Notes: generated from the letters alone by a model not told the origin. A DNA stretch of 34,439 nt from Fimbriiglobus sp. (GCA_025351325.1 JANXWE010000326.1:1-34439), one strand, 5' to 3'. Shown: positions 6,650-13,629, counted from the stretch's first letter. Program-made: numbers and translations.

Positions 6650-8221
6650 TCACACGGAAAATATTCTCCGCCCCTCATAGACGCTCGGTTTGGCTTTGCC
6701 CTGAAGGTGGATGGCTTGACTTAATGCCATCAATGTTGCAATGAGGTTGTCCTTTTTGTTTTCGGGGCGGTTCGTGATTGGCTTGACGTATCCCTTGCCG
6801 TCTCTTTCCAAATACGTGTGCCCGATCTGCCACCTCATCAGGGCGTTGCCGTCGTGCTTCAACTGCTTGTTGTTGACGAGCTTTTCGAGTTCGATACATG
6901 ATGCGTTGAAGTAGCTGTTCGTTTGCGGGAAGTTGTAAACGTCCAAGCCTTGCTTCGCGCAATGGTTGGCGAGCGACAAGCTCTGCCAACGGTCGAAGAC
7001 CACATTTTTCACGGTGTAAATCTTTCGCAGCTCGTCGAAAAACGCGATGATCGTTTCGAGGTCCGTCGCGGTGCCGGGGGTGATCGTGAGTGATCCCTCT
7101 TTGGCGAAGGCGCGATAGATCGCCGTATTCGTGCCGTCCCTGGTTTTCAACGCGCCTTCGGGCACCCAGCCCCACGATTTGATGGCGAATTGGTTGTTGG
7201 GCAGCGGGAACACGGCGGAGATCGCCGTCAGGTCTCTCACCGCCCCGACGTCGCACGCCAAGACGCAATCCCGTCCATCGAGCGGCGGCAGTGCGGCTCG
7301 GCACGCATCCCAATCGTCGACGTTGATCCAGACATTTTCAGTGTCCTTGTTCTGGTTGAACTTCAAGACCGCGAAGGCGTGCCGAGTCGTGGCTTCGCGC
7401 TTCTCACGGTTCCACTGGTTTTTGAAGTCTTCGACACTCTGGCAAATTCCGATGCTCGGATTCGCCTTGATCCATGATGCCTCAACGTCCTCTTCGCCCT
7501 CTGGGACTTCAAAGATCCAAGGTTGAAAGGTCGTGTCGATGATCTCGCCCGACAGGACCTTGCGTGAATAATCCACCAACTTATAAAAAACGCCGTTTTT
7601 TGAAAATCCGGCGGTACTGGTGATGATCTGCAAACCTTGCCTTGCGTCGGTGCTGTTTTTCAAGATCGTGTAGAGGTCGTCCTTGGAGTGAAAGGCGAGC
7701 TCGTCGTGGCACAGGAATGTGAATCCGTGCCCGAAATTGCCGCCCTTGGTATCGCTGGCAAGGCTTCTGTATCTGCCGTTTTTAGCCGGGTATAAAATCG
7801 TCTTTTTGCTGGCGACGACGTGGAGGGCTTTGCTCAACTTCGCATTATTTTCGATGGAGAATTTGAACCAGTCGAAAATCTGAGCCGCCTGTTCTTTGTT
7901 GACGGCGCAACTCGCACACGCCGGACTTTGAACGCCGTCGGCGATCAGATGGTAAGCGGTCAAGCCGTAAGTGAGGCACGACTTAGCGTTTTTGCGACCG
8001 CATGTCAGCAAGCCGATTTTGGTTCGTCGCTGTCCGGTTGGCGTGATCCAGCAATACCAACTGCGGATAACGTCACGCATCCAAGGCAAGAGTACGAAAG
8101 GTCGACCGTCTTCGAGAAGCAAGTAAGTTTCAATAAAAGAAATGACTTTTTGACCGGCGGCTTCGTCCCACGTTCCGCCGTCGGCTAGGAATTGCTCGTC
8201 ACTTTTGGATCGTATTAACAC
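6650..8221 (-). CDS. Terminase large subunit
   Basis: A 523-aa packaging motor ATPase/nuclease. The Walker A-like motif is GRKNAKSCL near residue 75 (the family usually has GRKNGKS, so one Gly is Ala). A Walker B-like FLCHDELAFH lies near residue 170, and STAGFSKNG follows as coupling motif. The C-terminal RNase H-like nuclease has ACDVGAVRDLTAIS and VFDRWQS. The N-terminal region with FVLLPWMRDVIRSWY matches terminase_1-type large subunits. The GTG start (8221) is 4 bases past a CTAGATA box and lacks a ribosome binding site. The preceding HNH gene ends 15 bases upstream of the start, an arrangement typical of HNH-dependent packaging in HK97-like phages. Confidence 0.95.
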   Translation of the reverse strand: MLIRSKSDEQFLADGGTWDEAAGQKVISFIETYLLLEDGRPFVLLPWMRDVIRSWYCWITPTGQRRTKIGLLTCGRKNAKSCLTYGLTAYHLIADGVQSPACASCAVNKEQAAQIFDWFKFSIENNAKLSKALHVVASKKTILYPAKNGRYRSLASDTKGGNFGHGFTFLCHDELAFHSKDDLYTILKNSTDARQGLQIITSTAGFSKNGVFYKLVDYSRKVLSGEIIDTTFQPWIFEVPEGEEDVEASWIKANPSIGICQSVEDFKNQWNREKREATTRHAFAVLKFNQNKDTENVWINVDDWDACRAALPPLDGRDCVLACDVGAVRDLTAISAVFPLPNNQFAIKSWGWVPEGALKTRDGTNTAIYRAFAKEGSLTITPGTATDLETIIAFFDELRKIYTVKNVVFDRWQSLSLANHCAKQGLDVYNFPQTNSYFNASCIELEKLVNNKQLKHDGNALMRWQIGHTYLERDGKGYVKPITNRPENKKDNLIATLMALSQAIHLQGKAKPSVYEGRRIFSV

Positions 8222-8225
8222 ACAC

Positions 8226-8232
8226 TATCTAG
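8226..8232 (-). promoter_or_regulatory. CTAGATA box upstream of terL
   Basis: The minus strand reads GAGTGCTAGATAGTGT and then the GTG start. It is immediately preceded by a copy of the CTCTCA palindrome. Confidence 0.5.
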
Positions 8233-8247
8233 CACTCAGCCTGAGAG
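8233..8247. repeat. Diverged copy of the CTCTCA-TGAGAG palindrome before terL
   Basis: The plus strand reads CACTCAGCCTGAGAG, 13 of 15 bases matching the perfect copy at 9391-9405. As there, it adjoins a CTANATA box directly, which suggests a combined control site. Confidence 0.45.
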
Positions 8248-8511
8248 TTTCTTCGGGTGGACGTGGTGATCGTGGCAGTGGGAACACACGGAAAGGTAGT
8301 GTTCGATTTCAACCGCCGGATAAATTAAATGATGTGCTTCGGAAGCCCAGCCCGTGCAGCCTTCGCCTTCGACCTCACAAAGCGGCTGGGCTTCCAGCTT
8401 CATTCGCCGTAGGCGTTGATGCCTTGCTCCGTAATGCTCTCGGTTGGGTCGTCGGGTACTCTCAGGCTTGTGGAGCTTCAGTCGGGGTGCCTGTGGCGGG
8501 TAATCACTCAT
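8236..8511 (-). CDS. HNH endonuclease of the packaging module
   Basis: A 91-aa protein with paired zinc-binding cysteines (CEVEGEGC and CSHC) and the HNH core EAHHLIYPAVEIEHYLSVCS followed by HDHH. It is basic at the N-terminus. Small HNH proteins encoded beside terminase genes are required with TerL for cos or headful cleavage in HK97-like phages, and that is the likely role here. The ATG overlaps the TerS stop as ATGA, and the gene ends 15 bases before TerL. Confidence 0.9.
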   Translation of the reverse strand: MSDYPPQAPRLKLHKPESTRRPNREHYGARHQRLRRMKLEAQPLCEVEGEGCTGWASEAHHLIYPAVEIEHYLSVCSHCHDHHVHPKKLSG

Positions 8512-8879
8512 AGATCGATCTCGGTGAAGTCCGCGAAGCGATTTTCCTTCACGTTCGGCTTTTCGGATGGGATCAAGCGGAAGAATTTACAAGAGGTGAC
8601 GAACGCCTTGTGGAGATCGAGGTAGGCTCTTGTTGTTGGGGCTTCCCGCATCTCGCAGAGTCTGCCCCACAGGTCGCAGTGAATCGAAAAGCTCTCGGAT
8701 GTTTCGCGCGTGAGAAGTTGATTTGATTGAAGCTGCTGACAGTGTGTTGACCAATAGGCTTTCGCCTCAGCCTTCAACCAAAGCGGCGGCGTGAGGTCGT
8801 CTATCGCGTTGGATCGCAGTTTCAGTTTTGGCTGCGGACCTCTTGTTCCGATGTTGACTCCTTGGAGTTTGAAACCCAA
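8508..8879 (-). CDS. Terminase small subunit, P27 family
   Basis: Up to 123 aa. The segment GTRGPQPKLKL corresponds to the G-x-R-G-P-x-P N-terminus of P27-type small terminases. A helical region, LWLKAEAKAYWSTHCQQL, and a C-terminal part with FRLIPSEKPNV follow. The protein recognises phage DNA for packaging. The only canonical start is a TTG at 8879 without a ribosome binding site. The family N-terminus instead begins at ATC 8852, which is preceded by AAGGAG at 5-base spacing, so initiation at ATC is possible. The gene is followed by HNH with a 4-base overlap. Confidence 0.85.
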   Translation of the reverse strand: MGFKLQGVNIGTRGPQPKLKLRSNAIDDLTPPLWLKAEAKAYWSTHCQQLQSNQLLTRETSESFSIHCDLWGRLCEMREAPTTRAYLDLHKAFVTSCKFFRLIPSEKPNVKENRFADFTEIDL

Positions 8880-8987
8880 TAGTTAATTCGACGCTTGAGC
8901 CGAGTAGGTCTAACCACCGTCCGAATAAAGTTATTGGGTCGGTGCGGCTGGGCGGCGGGGGGGGCTTTATTTGTTCCGCCAACTTTT

Positions 8988-8994
8988 TATATAG
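8988..8994 (-). promoter_or_regulatory. CTATATA box upstream of terS
   Basis: The minus strand reads GGCACTATATAAAAAG in the 125-base gap between the DUF3168 gene and terS. The leader to the terS start would be 108-136 bases. This gap also holds a run of eight G and a short open frame of uncertain value. Confidence 0.4.
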
Positions 8995-9004
8995 TGCCGA
9001 CGGG

Positions 9005-9379
9005 TCAATTATCGCCCCAGATCGTGAACGATTGTTTGGTGTGGAACCCCTCCACGATTTCTTCGGTGGATTGCCCGGTTAGGAAGCTGCCCTGGATGCC
9101 CGCACTTCGGTAGCCGTGCAGCGCCGCCCGCACCGCCGCCTGAACCGCCGCCTGAACCGCCACAGTGGTCGCGTAGCTGTCGACCTCCAGCGTGTACTTG
9201 GTGAGTGAGCTGACGCCCTGCGTGGTGAGCTGAGGCTCGGTGTCCGTGATTCGGTAGACTGCGAAAGGGAGTGCCGGCAGATTCTCGGCGGGGATCGTCG
9301 GGTAGATGCGGCTCCCGACGGCGCTCGTCAGGGCGGTCGTGGATGTCAGGCGACTGTAGATGGTGTTCTCGATGGGCAT
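9005..9379 (-). CDS. Tail completion/terminator protein, DUF3168 (gp17-like)
   Basis: A 124-aa protein beginning MPIENTIYSRLTSTTALT, with GSRIYPTIPAENLPALPFAVY and the later YTLEVDSYATTVAVQAAV. This is the typical DUF3168 layout (a small domain of tail terminator proteins, like HK97/SPP1 gp17). It normally sits between gp10 and the tail tube gene. Here it stands alone ahead of the packaging genes, about 6.5 kb from its usual site. It begins 4 bases after a CTAAATA box and without a clear ribosome binding site. Confidence 0.85.
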   Translation of the reverse strand: MPIENTIYSRLTSTTALTSAVGSRIYPTIPAENLPALPFAVYRITDTEPQLTTQGVSSLTKYTLEVDSYATTVAVQAAVQAAVRAALHGYRSAGIQGSFLTGQSTEEIVEGFHTKQSFTIWGDN

Positions 9380-9383
9380 GTCT

Positions 9384-9390
9384 TATTTAG
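9384..9390 (-). promoter_or_regulatory. CTAAATA box upstream of DUF3168 gene
   Basis: The minus strand reads GAGAGCTAAATAAGAC and then ATG. It directly adjoins the perfect palindrome at 9391-9405, in the divergent promoter region shared with the sigma factor gene. Confidence 0.6.
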
Positions 9391-9405
9391 CTCTCAGCGT
9401 GAGAG
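9391..9405. repeat. Perfect 15-base palindrome CTCTCAGCGTGAGAG, operator-like
   Basis: The arms CTCTCA and TGAGAG are exact inverted copies around GCG. It sits between the divergent DUF3168 and sigma genes. Related copies occur at 13142-13155, 8233-8247 and 3444-3458. It is a candidate operator for a phage regulator. Confidence 0.55.
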
Positions 9406-9434
9406 ATTTCGATTTTGCACCGCCAATATTTTGA

Positions 9435-9441
9435 CTATATA
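9435..9441 (+). promoter_or_regulatory. CTATATA box upstream of phage sigma gene
   Basis: The plus strand reads TTTTGACTATATAGATG, 26 bases before the sigma ATG. The element matches the CTANATA pattern and also reads CTATATA on the other strand. TTGACT just upstream is not at -35 spacing. Confidence 0.5.
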
Positions 9442-9467
9442 GATGTATCGCAAACCGAGGGGGGAAT

Positions 9468-9848
9468 ATGTATGTTAAGAATACAGAGTTGAGCACGTTG
9501 ATCGCGGAGTGGCACGACACCAGCTTGATGCCGGTGCGGCTGATCGAAGTGGTGGGGAGTATCGCCAGGGGTTGCCGCAACAGATATTGCCGACAGCTGG
9601 ACCCCGACGACGCCGTCCAGTGCGCATTGTTGAAGATCTTCCAAAAAAAGCACAAGTTCGACCCGCATCGAGGTTGTTTTAATTATATGACGACGATTAT
9701 AATCAATGAATTTAGACAGTCGGCTTACAAAAATCGCAGGTGGGCGAGTTCATGCGAGTGGAGTGACGGACTCCAGAATGGATGCAGCAAGGAATCGGCT
9801 AGGGCGGTGACCGAGGACCGGTTTATTCGCGCCGGATACGACCAGTGA
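9468..9848 (+). CDS. Small sigma-70 region 2 protein, T4 gp55-like late sigma factor
   Basis: A 126-aa protein with one recognisable domain, a sigma region 2 core over about residues 25-90. It contains LDPDDAVQCALLKIFQKK and KFDPHRGCFNYMTTIIINEF, followed by a basic RQSAYKNRR segment. There is no region 4, as in T4 gp55, which likewise couples a minimal region 2 to late promoters of the form TATAAATA. The strong ribosome binding site GAGGGGGG lies 3 bases before the ATG. It is the only + strand gene in this block, faces away from the late genes, and ends at a shared terminator with the Prim-Pol gene. The gp55-like label is by motif resemblance, not by alignment. Confidence 0.7.
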   Translation: MYVKNTELSTLIAEWHDTSLMPVRLIEVVGSIARGCRNRYCRQLDPDDAVQCALLKIFQKKHKFDPHRGCFNYMTTIIINEFRQSAYKNRRWASSCEWSDGLQNGCSKESARAVTEDRFIRAGYDQ

Positions 9849-9864
9849 TACTGAGCCGAGCCGC

Positions 9865-9899
9865 GCCGGGACAGGTAAAATCAGTTTACCTGTCCCGGC
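9865..9899. terminator. Bidirectional terminator hairpin between sigma and Prim-Pol genes
   Basis: A perfect 15-bp inverted repeat, GCCGGGACAGGTAAA/TTTACCTGTCCCGGC, has a 5-base loop (9880-9884). It lies between two convergent genes, 16 bases after the sigma stop and 11 before the Prim-Pol stop. The run of A/T at the loop side gives little U-tract, so strength is uncertain. Confidence 0.75.
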
Positions 9900-9910
9900 T
9901 CTACAGCGTA

Positions 9911-12139
9911 TCACTTCAGCGCCAGCCCTTTGTAGACCCGGATGCCGCACACTTTTCCGTCCGAAAGGTGCGGCACTTGGGTTCGTAAATCTCTGGCGAA
10001 CCAAACATTGGTTGACGCTTCATTTTCCACATCGTCGCACCATCCGCAGTACGAAGCGTACGCGGCGTCACGGGCGACAGTCCCCTTGAAGTCGATGTCG
10101 CAGCAGGCGTCCAACCAAGCCGCCACGGGCGACGTTTCGCACTGGTATTTCAGTTCGATCTTTTTCGATGCCTTCCCGACGGTGAACTTGCCCTTGTTCG
10201 CCCTCAGCCGCTTCAACCCGTCAATCCCCCAATTGGCGATGCCCGGTAGCTCGGCAACCAATTTGCCTTCGAGGTCGGTATCTTCTTTCCCGAAGAACGA
10301 CACGTCGAACGGCAGCCACAGCAAGCGGTTTGCCATCGCGCCGCTTGCGTCCATGAACCTCGGCAAGCCGTTTGCCGCCACCACGAAGCGGGTCGGCAAG
10401 CGGCAACTGATCGCGTCGAGATACTTCCTCTCGACTTTCTGAACGTCTTCGCCGATGATTGATTTCCACCTCTCCAAAATGCGCTTGGCGTCTCTGGCGT
10501 TGATCTCCACTTCGCCGACGAGTGCAACCGACTTGTTGACCAAACCCGCCATGCCAAAATCCGTGGTGAGCGAATCGAGGTTGTAGCCGGTGCTGTTGTC
10601 CTTGCCCGCGAGCTCCCCGATGAGGCGTTGGATGGTGCCCTTGCCGCTTCTCGGTTTGCCGACCAGCATCAACGCCTTCTGCAAGGACGTGTCGGCGGTC
10701 AGGCAGTACCCGACGTACTCTTGCAGGGTGGCGATTCGCTCGCCGTCGCCCTGGAATACTTCTGCCAAAAACTTCGACCACAGCGGGCACTCCGCCGCCG
10801 GGTCGAAGCCGAACGGCAGACACGACACCGAACACCAGCTTGGCGAGTGCGGTATCAGCCCGCCGCCGATGTTGGCGGTGTCGAGCAGCCCGTTCCGGTA
10901 GGCGATGACGTGCTTGGCATCCTTGAAAGGCGGTTTGTCGCCAGCCCAAAAGGGCATGTCGCCCACGGCGTCACTGTCCTTCCAACAATACGATTGGAAA
11001 ATCGGGGTGACGTTTTCGACCACCGAGTTGGATTGCGGTACACCCGACTTGGTGAAGTGTTCCCGCAATCGCATTTTTATCTCCCGGCACGGGACGTACC
11101 TGCACTCTTGGTAGAAGTAGGTTTGCCCGCCGGTGAACAACGGGTACCGCCGCCGCTCGCACGCCGCCTTGAAGAAACGTTGGGCTAGGCGGTCGTACTG
11201 CCCCGCCTTCTTCGCGTCGTCGTCGCCCCCGGCGGAGATCGGGACGGGCGGCTTGGCAACATCGCCGGCGAACTCGACACCTAGAGCCGCTTCGAGTTGA
11301 GCAGTCGGGTCTACCTTCAGTTTGTACCCGGCGGTGCCGCCTTTCGGCTCAGTCCCACTGGCGTTTTCCAGCTTGTGGACGAGCTGGGCTTCAGTCCACG
11401 GGCAGTGGGCACCTCCGCTGTCACACTGGGAATCCTTCTCACCCCACTCCTGAAAGACGGGCAGGGCTTCGTCTGGCGTGAGGGCGAAGCCGTGGATCAC
11501 GTCGCAGGCGATTGCGAAGCACCTGTTATCGGCACCGCGCCCCTGCGTGGTGCCCGGTCGGGTCGAAAGGTATTCGCGGGCTTGATGCTGACGCGAATCC
11601 AGTTCGATGCCATCGACGGCGGCGCACGTTTCCGGGGTGATCCTCGTTTTGCTTTCTTTCACGTCGGGCACCAACCAAGTCGGATCGTAGGTGGGCATTT
11701 TCGCCCACTGGTCCCACCCTTCGGCGGAGTAGACCGCGCCGGACGAATGCACCGAACCGGGTCCGACCACATACCCGCCGTCGCCCCGGAGATCGACGCC
11801 GGAGACGCCGCCGTTCACCGTGCTGTTCTGCCAGTTGGGGATGATATCCCCGCTTCGGGGGTGGCGGTAGTAGAAGTGGTAGCCCTTCGAGCTCCGCACC
11901 CGAACCGGCGTCGGCAAGTGCTTCTCGACATACCCCACGGCATCGGCGCTGTCGGCGTCCACCACCACCACCCCGGAATAACTCCCGGTGATAACGGCGT
12001 AGTTGTAGTGGGCTTGGTGCCCCGGTGCTTTGGGGTGATCGGCGTTGCCCCACTTCGCCAACTCCCCGGTGGGCATGATCGCTGATTGCAGGCACTTCCA
12101 CTTCACCAGAGGCTTCTTGTTGTAGCCGAGAGGCACCAC
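9911..12139 (-). CDS. Bifunctional primase-polymerase / SF3 (D5-like) helicase
   Basis: At least 742 aa. The N-terminal Prim-Pol domain has the catalytic set VVVVDADSAD (D61, D63), KGYHFYYRHP (H88) and GVDLRGDGGY (D116). The C-terminal phage/plasmid P4-type helicase has the P-loop LVGKPRSGKGTIQ around residues 490-505, an acidic Walker B-like VGEVEI, and the B'/C region AANGLPRFMDASGAMANR. It would prime and unwind phage DNA. The first canonical start is GTG 12139, but family sequence (ILTHAIPLAKRHGLSV) continues to at least 12184. No ATG, GTG or TTG exists in that frame back to a stop near 12300. An ATT at 12274 after GGAAAGGA is a possible start. Confidence 0.93.
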   Translation of the reverse strand: MVPLGYNKKPLVKWKCLQSAIMPTGELAKWGNADHPKAPGHQAHYNYAVITGSYSGVVVVDADSADAVGYVEKHLPTPVRVRSSKGYHFYYRHPRSGDIIPNWQNSTVNGGVSGVDLRGDGGYVVGPGSVHSSGAVYSAEGWDQWAKMPTYDPTWLVPDVKESKTRITPETCAAVDGIELDSRQHQAREYLSTRPGTTQGRGADNRCFAIACDVIHGFALTPDEALPVFQEWGEKDSQCDSGGAHCPWTEAQLVHKLENASGTEPKGGTAGYKLKVDPTAQLEAALGVEFAGDVAKPPVPISAGGDDDAKKAGQYDRLAQRFFKAACERRRYPLFTGGQTYFYQECRYVPCREIKMRLREHFTKSGVPQSNSVVENVTPIFQSYCWKDSDAVGDMPFWAGDKPPFKDAKHVIAYRNGLLDTANIGGGLIPHSPSWCSVSCLPFGFDPAAECPLWSKFLAEVFQGDGERIATLQEYVGYCLTADTSLQKALMLVGKPRSGKGTIQRLIGELAGKDNSTGYNLDSLTTDFGMAGLVNKSVALVGEVEINARDAKRILERWKSIIGEDVQKVERKYLDAISCRLPTRFVVAANGLPRFMDASGAMANRLLWLPFDVSFFGKEDTDLEGKLVAELPGIANWGIDGLKRLRANKGKFTVGKASKKIELKYQCETSPVAAWLDACCDIDFKGTVARDAAYASYCGWCDDVENEASTNVWFARDLRTQVPHLSDGKVCGIRVYKGLALK

Positions 12140-12325
12140 CGACAGCCCGTGTCGTTTCGCAAGTGGTATCGCGTGGGTGAGGATGGGGGATTGGTGTTGC
12201 GCCGACGTATCGACGCCGTAGTGATCCTCGTTCTCGTCTTGCGAAACATTCTCAACCCGCCTATAAATACTAATAGCTGTCCTTTCCGACCCGCGTCAAT
12301 CGGGTCGATGTAAAAAGTCTCCCGA

Positions 12326-12367
12326 AATAGAGCCGCAAAAATAAAACAATTATTTTGCGGCTCTATT
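12326..12367. terminator. Long hairpin terminator after HTH gene
   Basis: Inverted repeat AATAGAGCCGCAAAA/TTTTGCGGCTCTATT, extended to about 18 bp with one bulge, with a short AT-rich loop. It lies 23 bases after the stop of the HTH gene and upstream of the Prim-Pol gene, on the minus strand. AT-rich flanks make it usable in either direction. Confidence 0.7.
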
Positions 12368-12389
12368 TTCGTTTTCAATTCAATTCAAT

Positions 12390-12620
12390 TCAGAGCGACA
12401 ATTTCGCGATGGCTTTTTCAATCGCCTCCACCTGCGCCTGCGGCTCGGCTAGCAAGAGCCGCAGTATCGCCCCGACCTGACACCGCGTGTACACGTCTCG
12501 TTTTTCACCGATCTTGATCGCCTCTATATGCGGCATGCGGGTGCGGACTTGGTAGCGCACCCGCTGAGCGATCCAGCCGATTTCGGACGCGATATCGCCG
12601 ATTGAGTAGAGTTTTTCCAT
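12390..12620 (-). CDS. Small HTH DNA-binding protein (MerR/excisionase-like)
   Basis: A 76-aa protein from the ATG at 12620. A longer in-frame extension is not favoured because GGGGATCGGAC gives a start here. The N-terminal LYSIGDIASEIGWIAQRVRYQVR is a MerR/excisionase-type helix-turn-helix with a following wing, IEAIKIGEKRDVYTRC. The C-terminal third is a helix. In this place (near the integrase, divergent from the HNH gene) it may be an excisionase or a lysis-lysogeny regulator, and it is the only visible candidate to bind the CTCTCA palindromes. Function is inferred. Confidence 0.7.
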   Translation of the reverse strand: MEKLYSIGDIASEIGWIAQRVRYQVRTRMPHIEAIKIGEKRDVYTRCQVGAILRLLLAEPQAQVEAIEKAIAKLSL

Positions 12621-12724
12621 GTCCGATCCCCTTTTTTCCGCCCGATTTTCGGGCACAATAGCTCTAAGCCGTTTTTTGTCGCCCCGCAACAATTTTCCGA
12701 AGCGATTTTTCACACCGATCAAAC

Positions 12725-12734
12725 TATCTAGATA
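12725..12734. promoter_or_regulatory. Palindromic TATCTAGATA box between HTH and HNH genes
   Basis: TATCTAGATA is its own reverse complement, so CTAGATA is present on both strands (plus 12728-12734, minus 12731-12725). It could serve the HNH gene to the right (34 bases to the ATT) and the HTH gene to the left (104 bases to its ATG). Confidence 0.45.
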
Positions 12735-12768
12735 TGTCGGTTCAAATTCACACGATAAGGGGGACAAA

Positions 12769-13056
12769 ATTAACTACAGGGAGTATTTGCAGTCGGACCA
12801 CTGGCAACACACGTCTTTTTTGAAAAAAATGCACGCCGACTTTCGGTGCGAAGACTGCGACATCAACGACGTGCCGCTCGAAGCCCACCACAAGCACTAC
12901 GGGAGCCTGGGACGCGAAAAGATGTCGGATCTAGCCTGTCTATGCCGTGGGTGTCACCAATCGCGCCACGACGCAATTGACGCACAGAAACGGGATGCGC
13001 ACATCACCATCAAGTCCGATGAAGTTATCCGGCAGTGGGCACGGACAGGCGAATAG
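12769..13056 (+). CDS. HNH endonuclease, early region
   Basis: About 95 aa. A conserved YLQSDHW start leads into the treble-clef HNH motif: CEDCDINDVPLEAHHKHYGS, then ACLCRGCHQSRHD. Paired CxxC and CxxCH zinc ligands surround the His-Asn/His core. The domain begins right after an ATT codon at 12769, which has AAGGGGG at 12757-12763. No ATG, GTG or TTG lies in frame between there and an ATG at 12619. That upstream ATG would force overlap with the divergent HTH gene start and the control region. The ATT start is therefore proposed, with the longer form as alternative. Role in the phage is not known. Confidence 0.75.
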   Translation: MNYREYLQSDHWQHTSFLKKMHADFRCEDCDINDVPLEAHHKHYGSLGREKMSDLACLCRGCHQSRHDAIDAQKRDAHITIKSDEVIRQWARTGE

Positions 13057-13141
13057 CAAAGTAGCCCAAAGGGGGAGATCGTTGATCCTGGAAATTTGGA
13101 GGTTTTGGAGGACACCCTCACCAAAGGCTAGTGATTGCCAC

Positions 13142-13155
13142 CTCTCACGCTGAGA
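13142..13155. repeat. Copy of CTCTCACGCTGAGA palindrome before DUF3102-like gene
   Basis: Fourteen bases are identical to the perfect operator-like palindrome at 9391-9405 read on the other strand. It lies 33 bases upstream of the DUF3102-like ATG. The 131-base gap around it (13057-13187) otherwise holds several GGAGG stretches and a 15-codon open frame from a TTG at 13083 that may be chance. Confidence 0.5.
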
Positions 13156-13187
13156 TGTGACAACACAACCCTTTGGAGGACTTTGTA

Positions 13188-13619
13188 ATGCGTGCAGTCG
13201 ACGTGTCGAAGCTGGATCTTAAATCGCTTGGCAAATATTGTCAAGCCCAATGCCGAGCCACTTCGCTGCAAGTTTGGAAGCTCGGCAGAGCCCTGGTTGC
13301 CGCAAAAGCTCTCGTTCCGCACGGTGAGTGGAAGCCGTGGCTGCAAAAGAACTGTCCCGGTCACAAGTACAGCACATGCATGCGTTACAAGCTCTTCGCG
13401 GAGCGTCAACCAAAACCCGACAAGCTCCATGAAAAGGGCATCACTGATAGCTACCGCAAGGCGGGAATCACGAATTTGAGCAAGAAGCGCGACGAACGCA
13501 AGGCAGCGGTCACGGCGATGAAGAATACCGTCAAAAAACTGAAAGTTCTTTCAGAAAAAATCGCGGAACTGCGTCCTCTCGTCGTCGCCCTCGAAAAGAA
13601 GCTCCAAGTGCTGTCGTGA
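13188..13619 (+). CDS. DUF3102-like phage protein
   Basis: A 143-aa protein from the ATG at 13188, preceded by TTTGGAGGACTTTGTA. The core LGRALVAAKALVPHGEWKPWL, followed by a helical part with CMRYKLFAERQPK, matches DUF3102-type proteins. These are common in phages and plasmids near replication or partition genes and often pair with ParB-type proteins. The C-terminal 45 residues are a Lys/Glu/Leu-rich coiled coil. Its operator-like palindrome upstream suggests shared control with the late region. It converges on the integrase, with 10 bases between stops. The biochemical role is unknown. Confidence 0.7.
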   Translation: MRAVDVSKLDLKSLGKYCQAQCRATSLQVWKLGRALVAAKALVPHGEWKPWLQKNCPGHKYSTCMRYKLFAERQPKPDKLHEKGITDSYRKAGITNLSKKRDERKAAVTAMKNTVKKLKVLSEKIAELRPLVVALEKKLQVLS

Positions 13620-13629
13620 TTGAATGCAC

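Noticed and set aside
8767-8982. Possible 71-aa minus-strand protein between the DUF3168 gene and terS
   Set aside because: The start is a TTG, the second half lies inside terS in another frame, and the composition is Pro/Arg-rich. The gap has a box and a G-run but no convincing gene.
12261-12270. Plus-strand TATAAATA, an exact T4 late box
   Set aside because: It points toward the terminator hairpin and the 3' end of the HTH gene and has no + strand gene near it, so it is not counted as a promoter.
12619-12768. HNH gene starting at the ATG at 12619
   Set aside because: It would add 50 residues of low-complexity Arg/Phe/Ser sequence and overlap the HTH start and the palindromic box, while the HNH domain begins at 12769. 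Kept only as an alternative.
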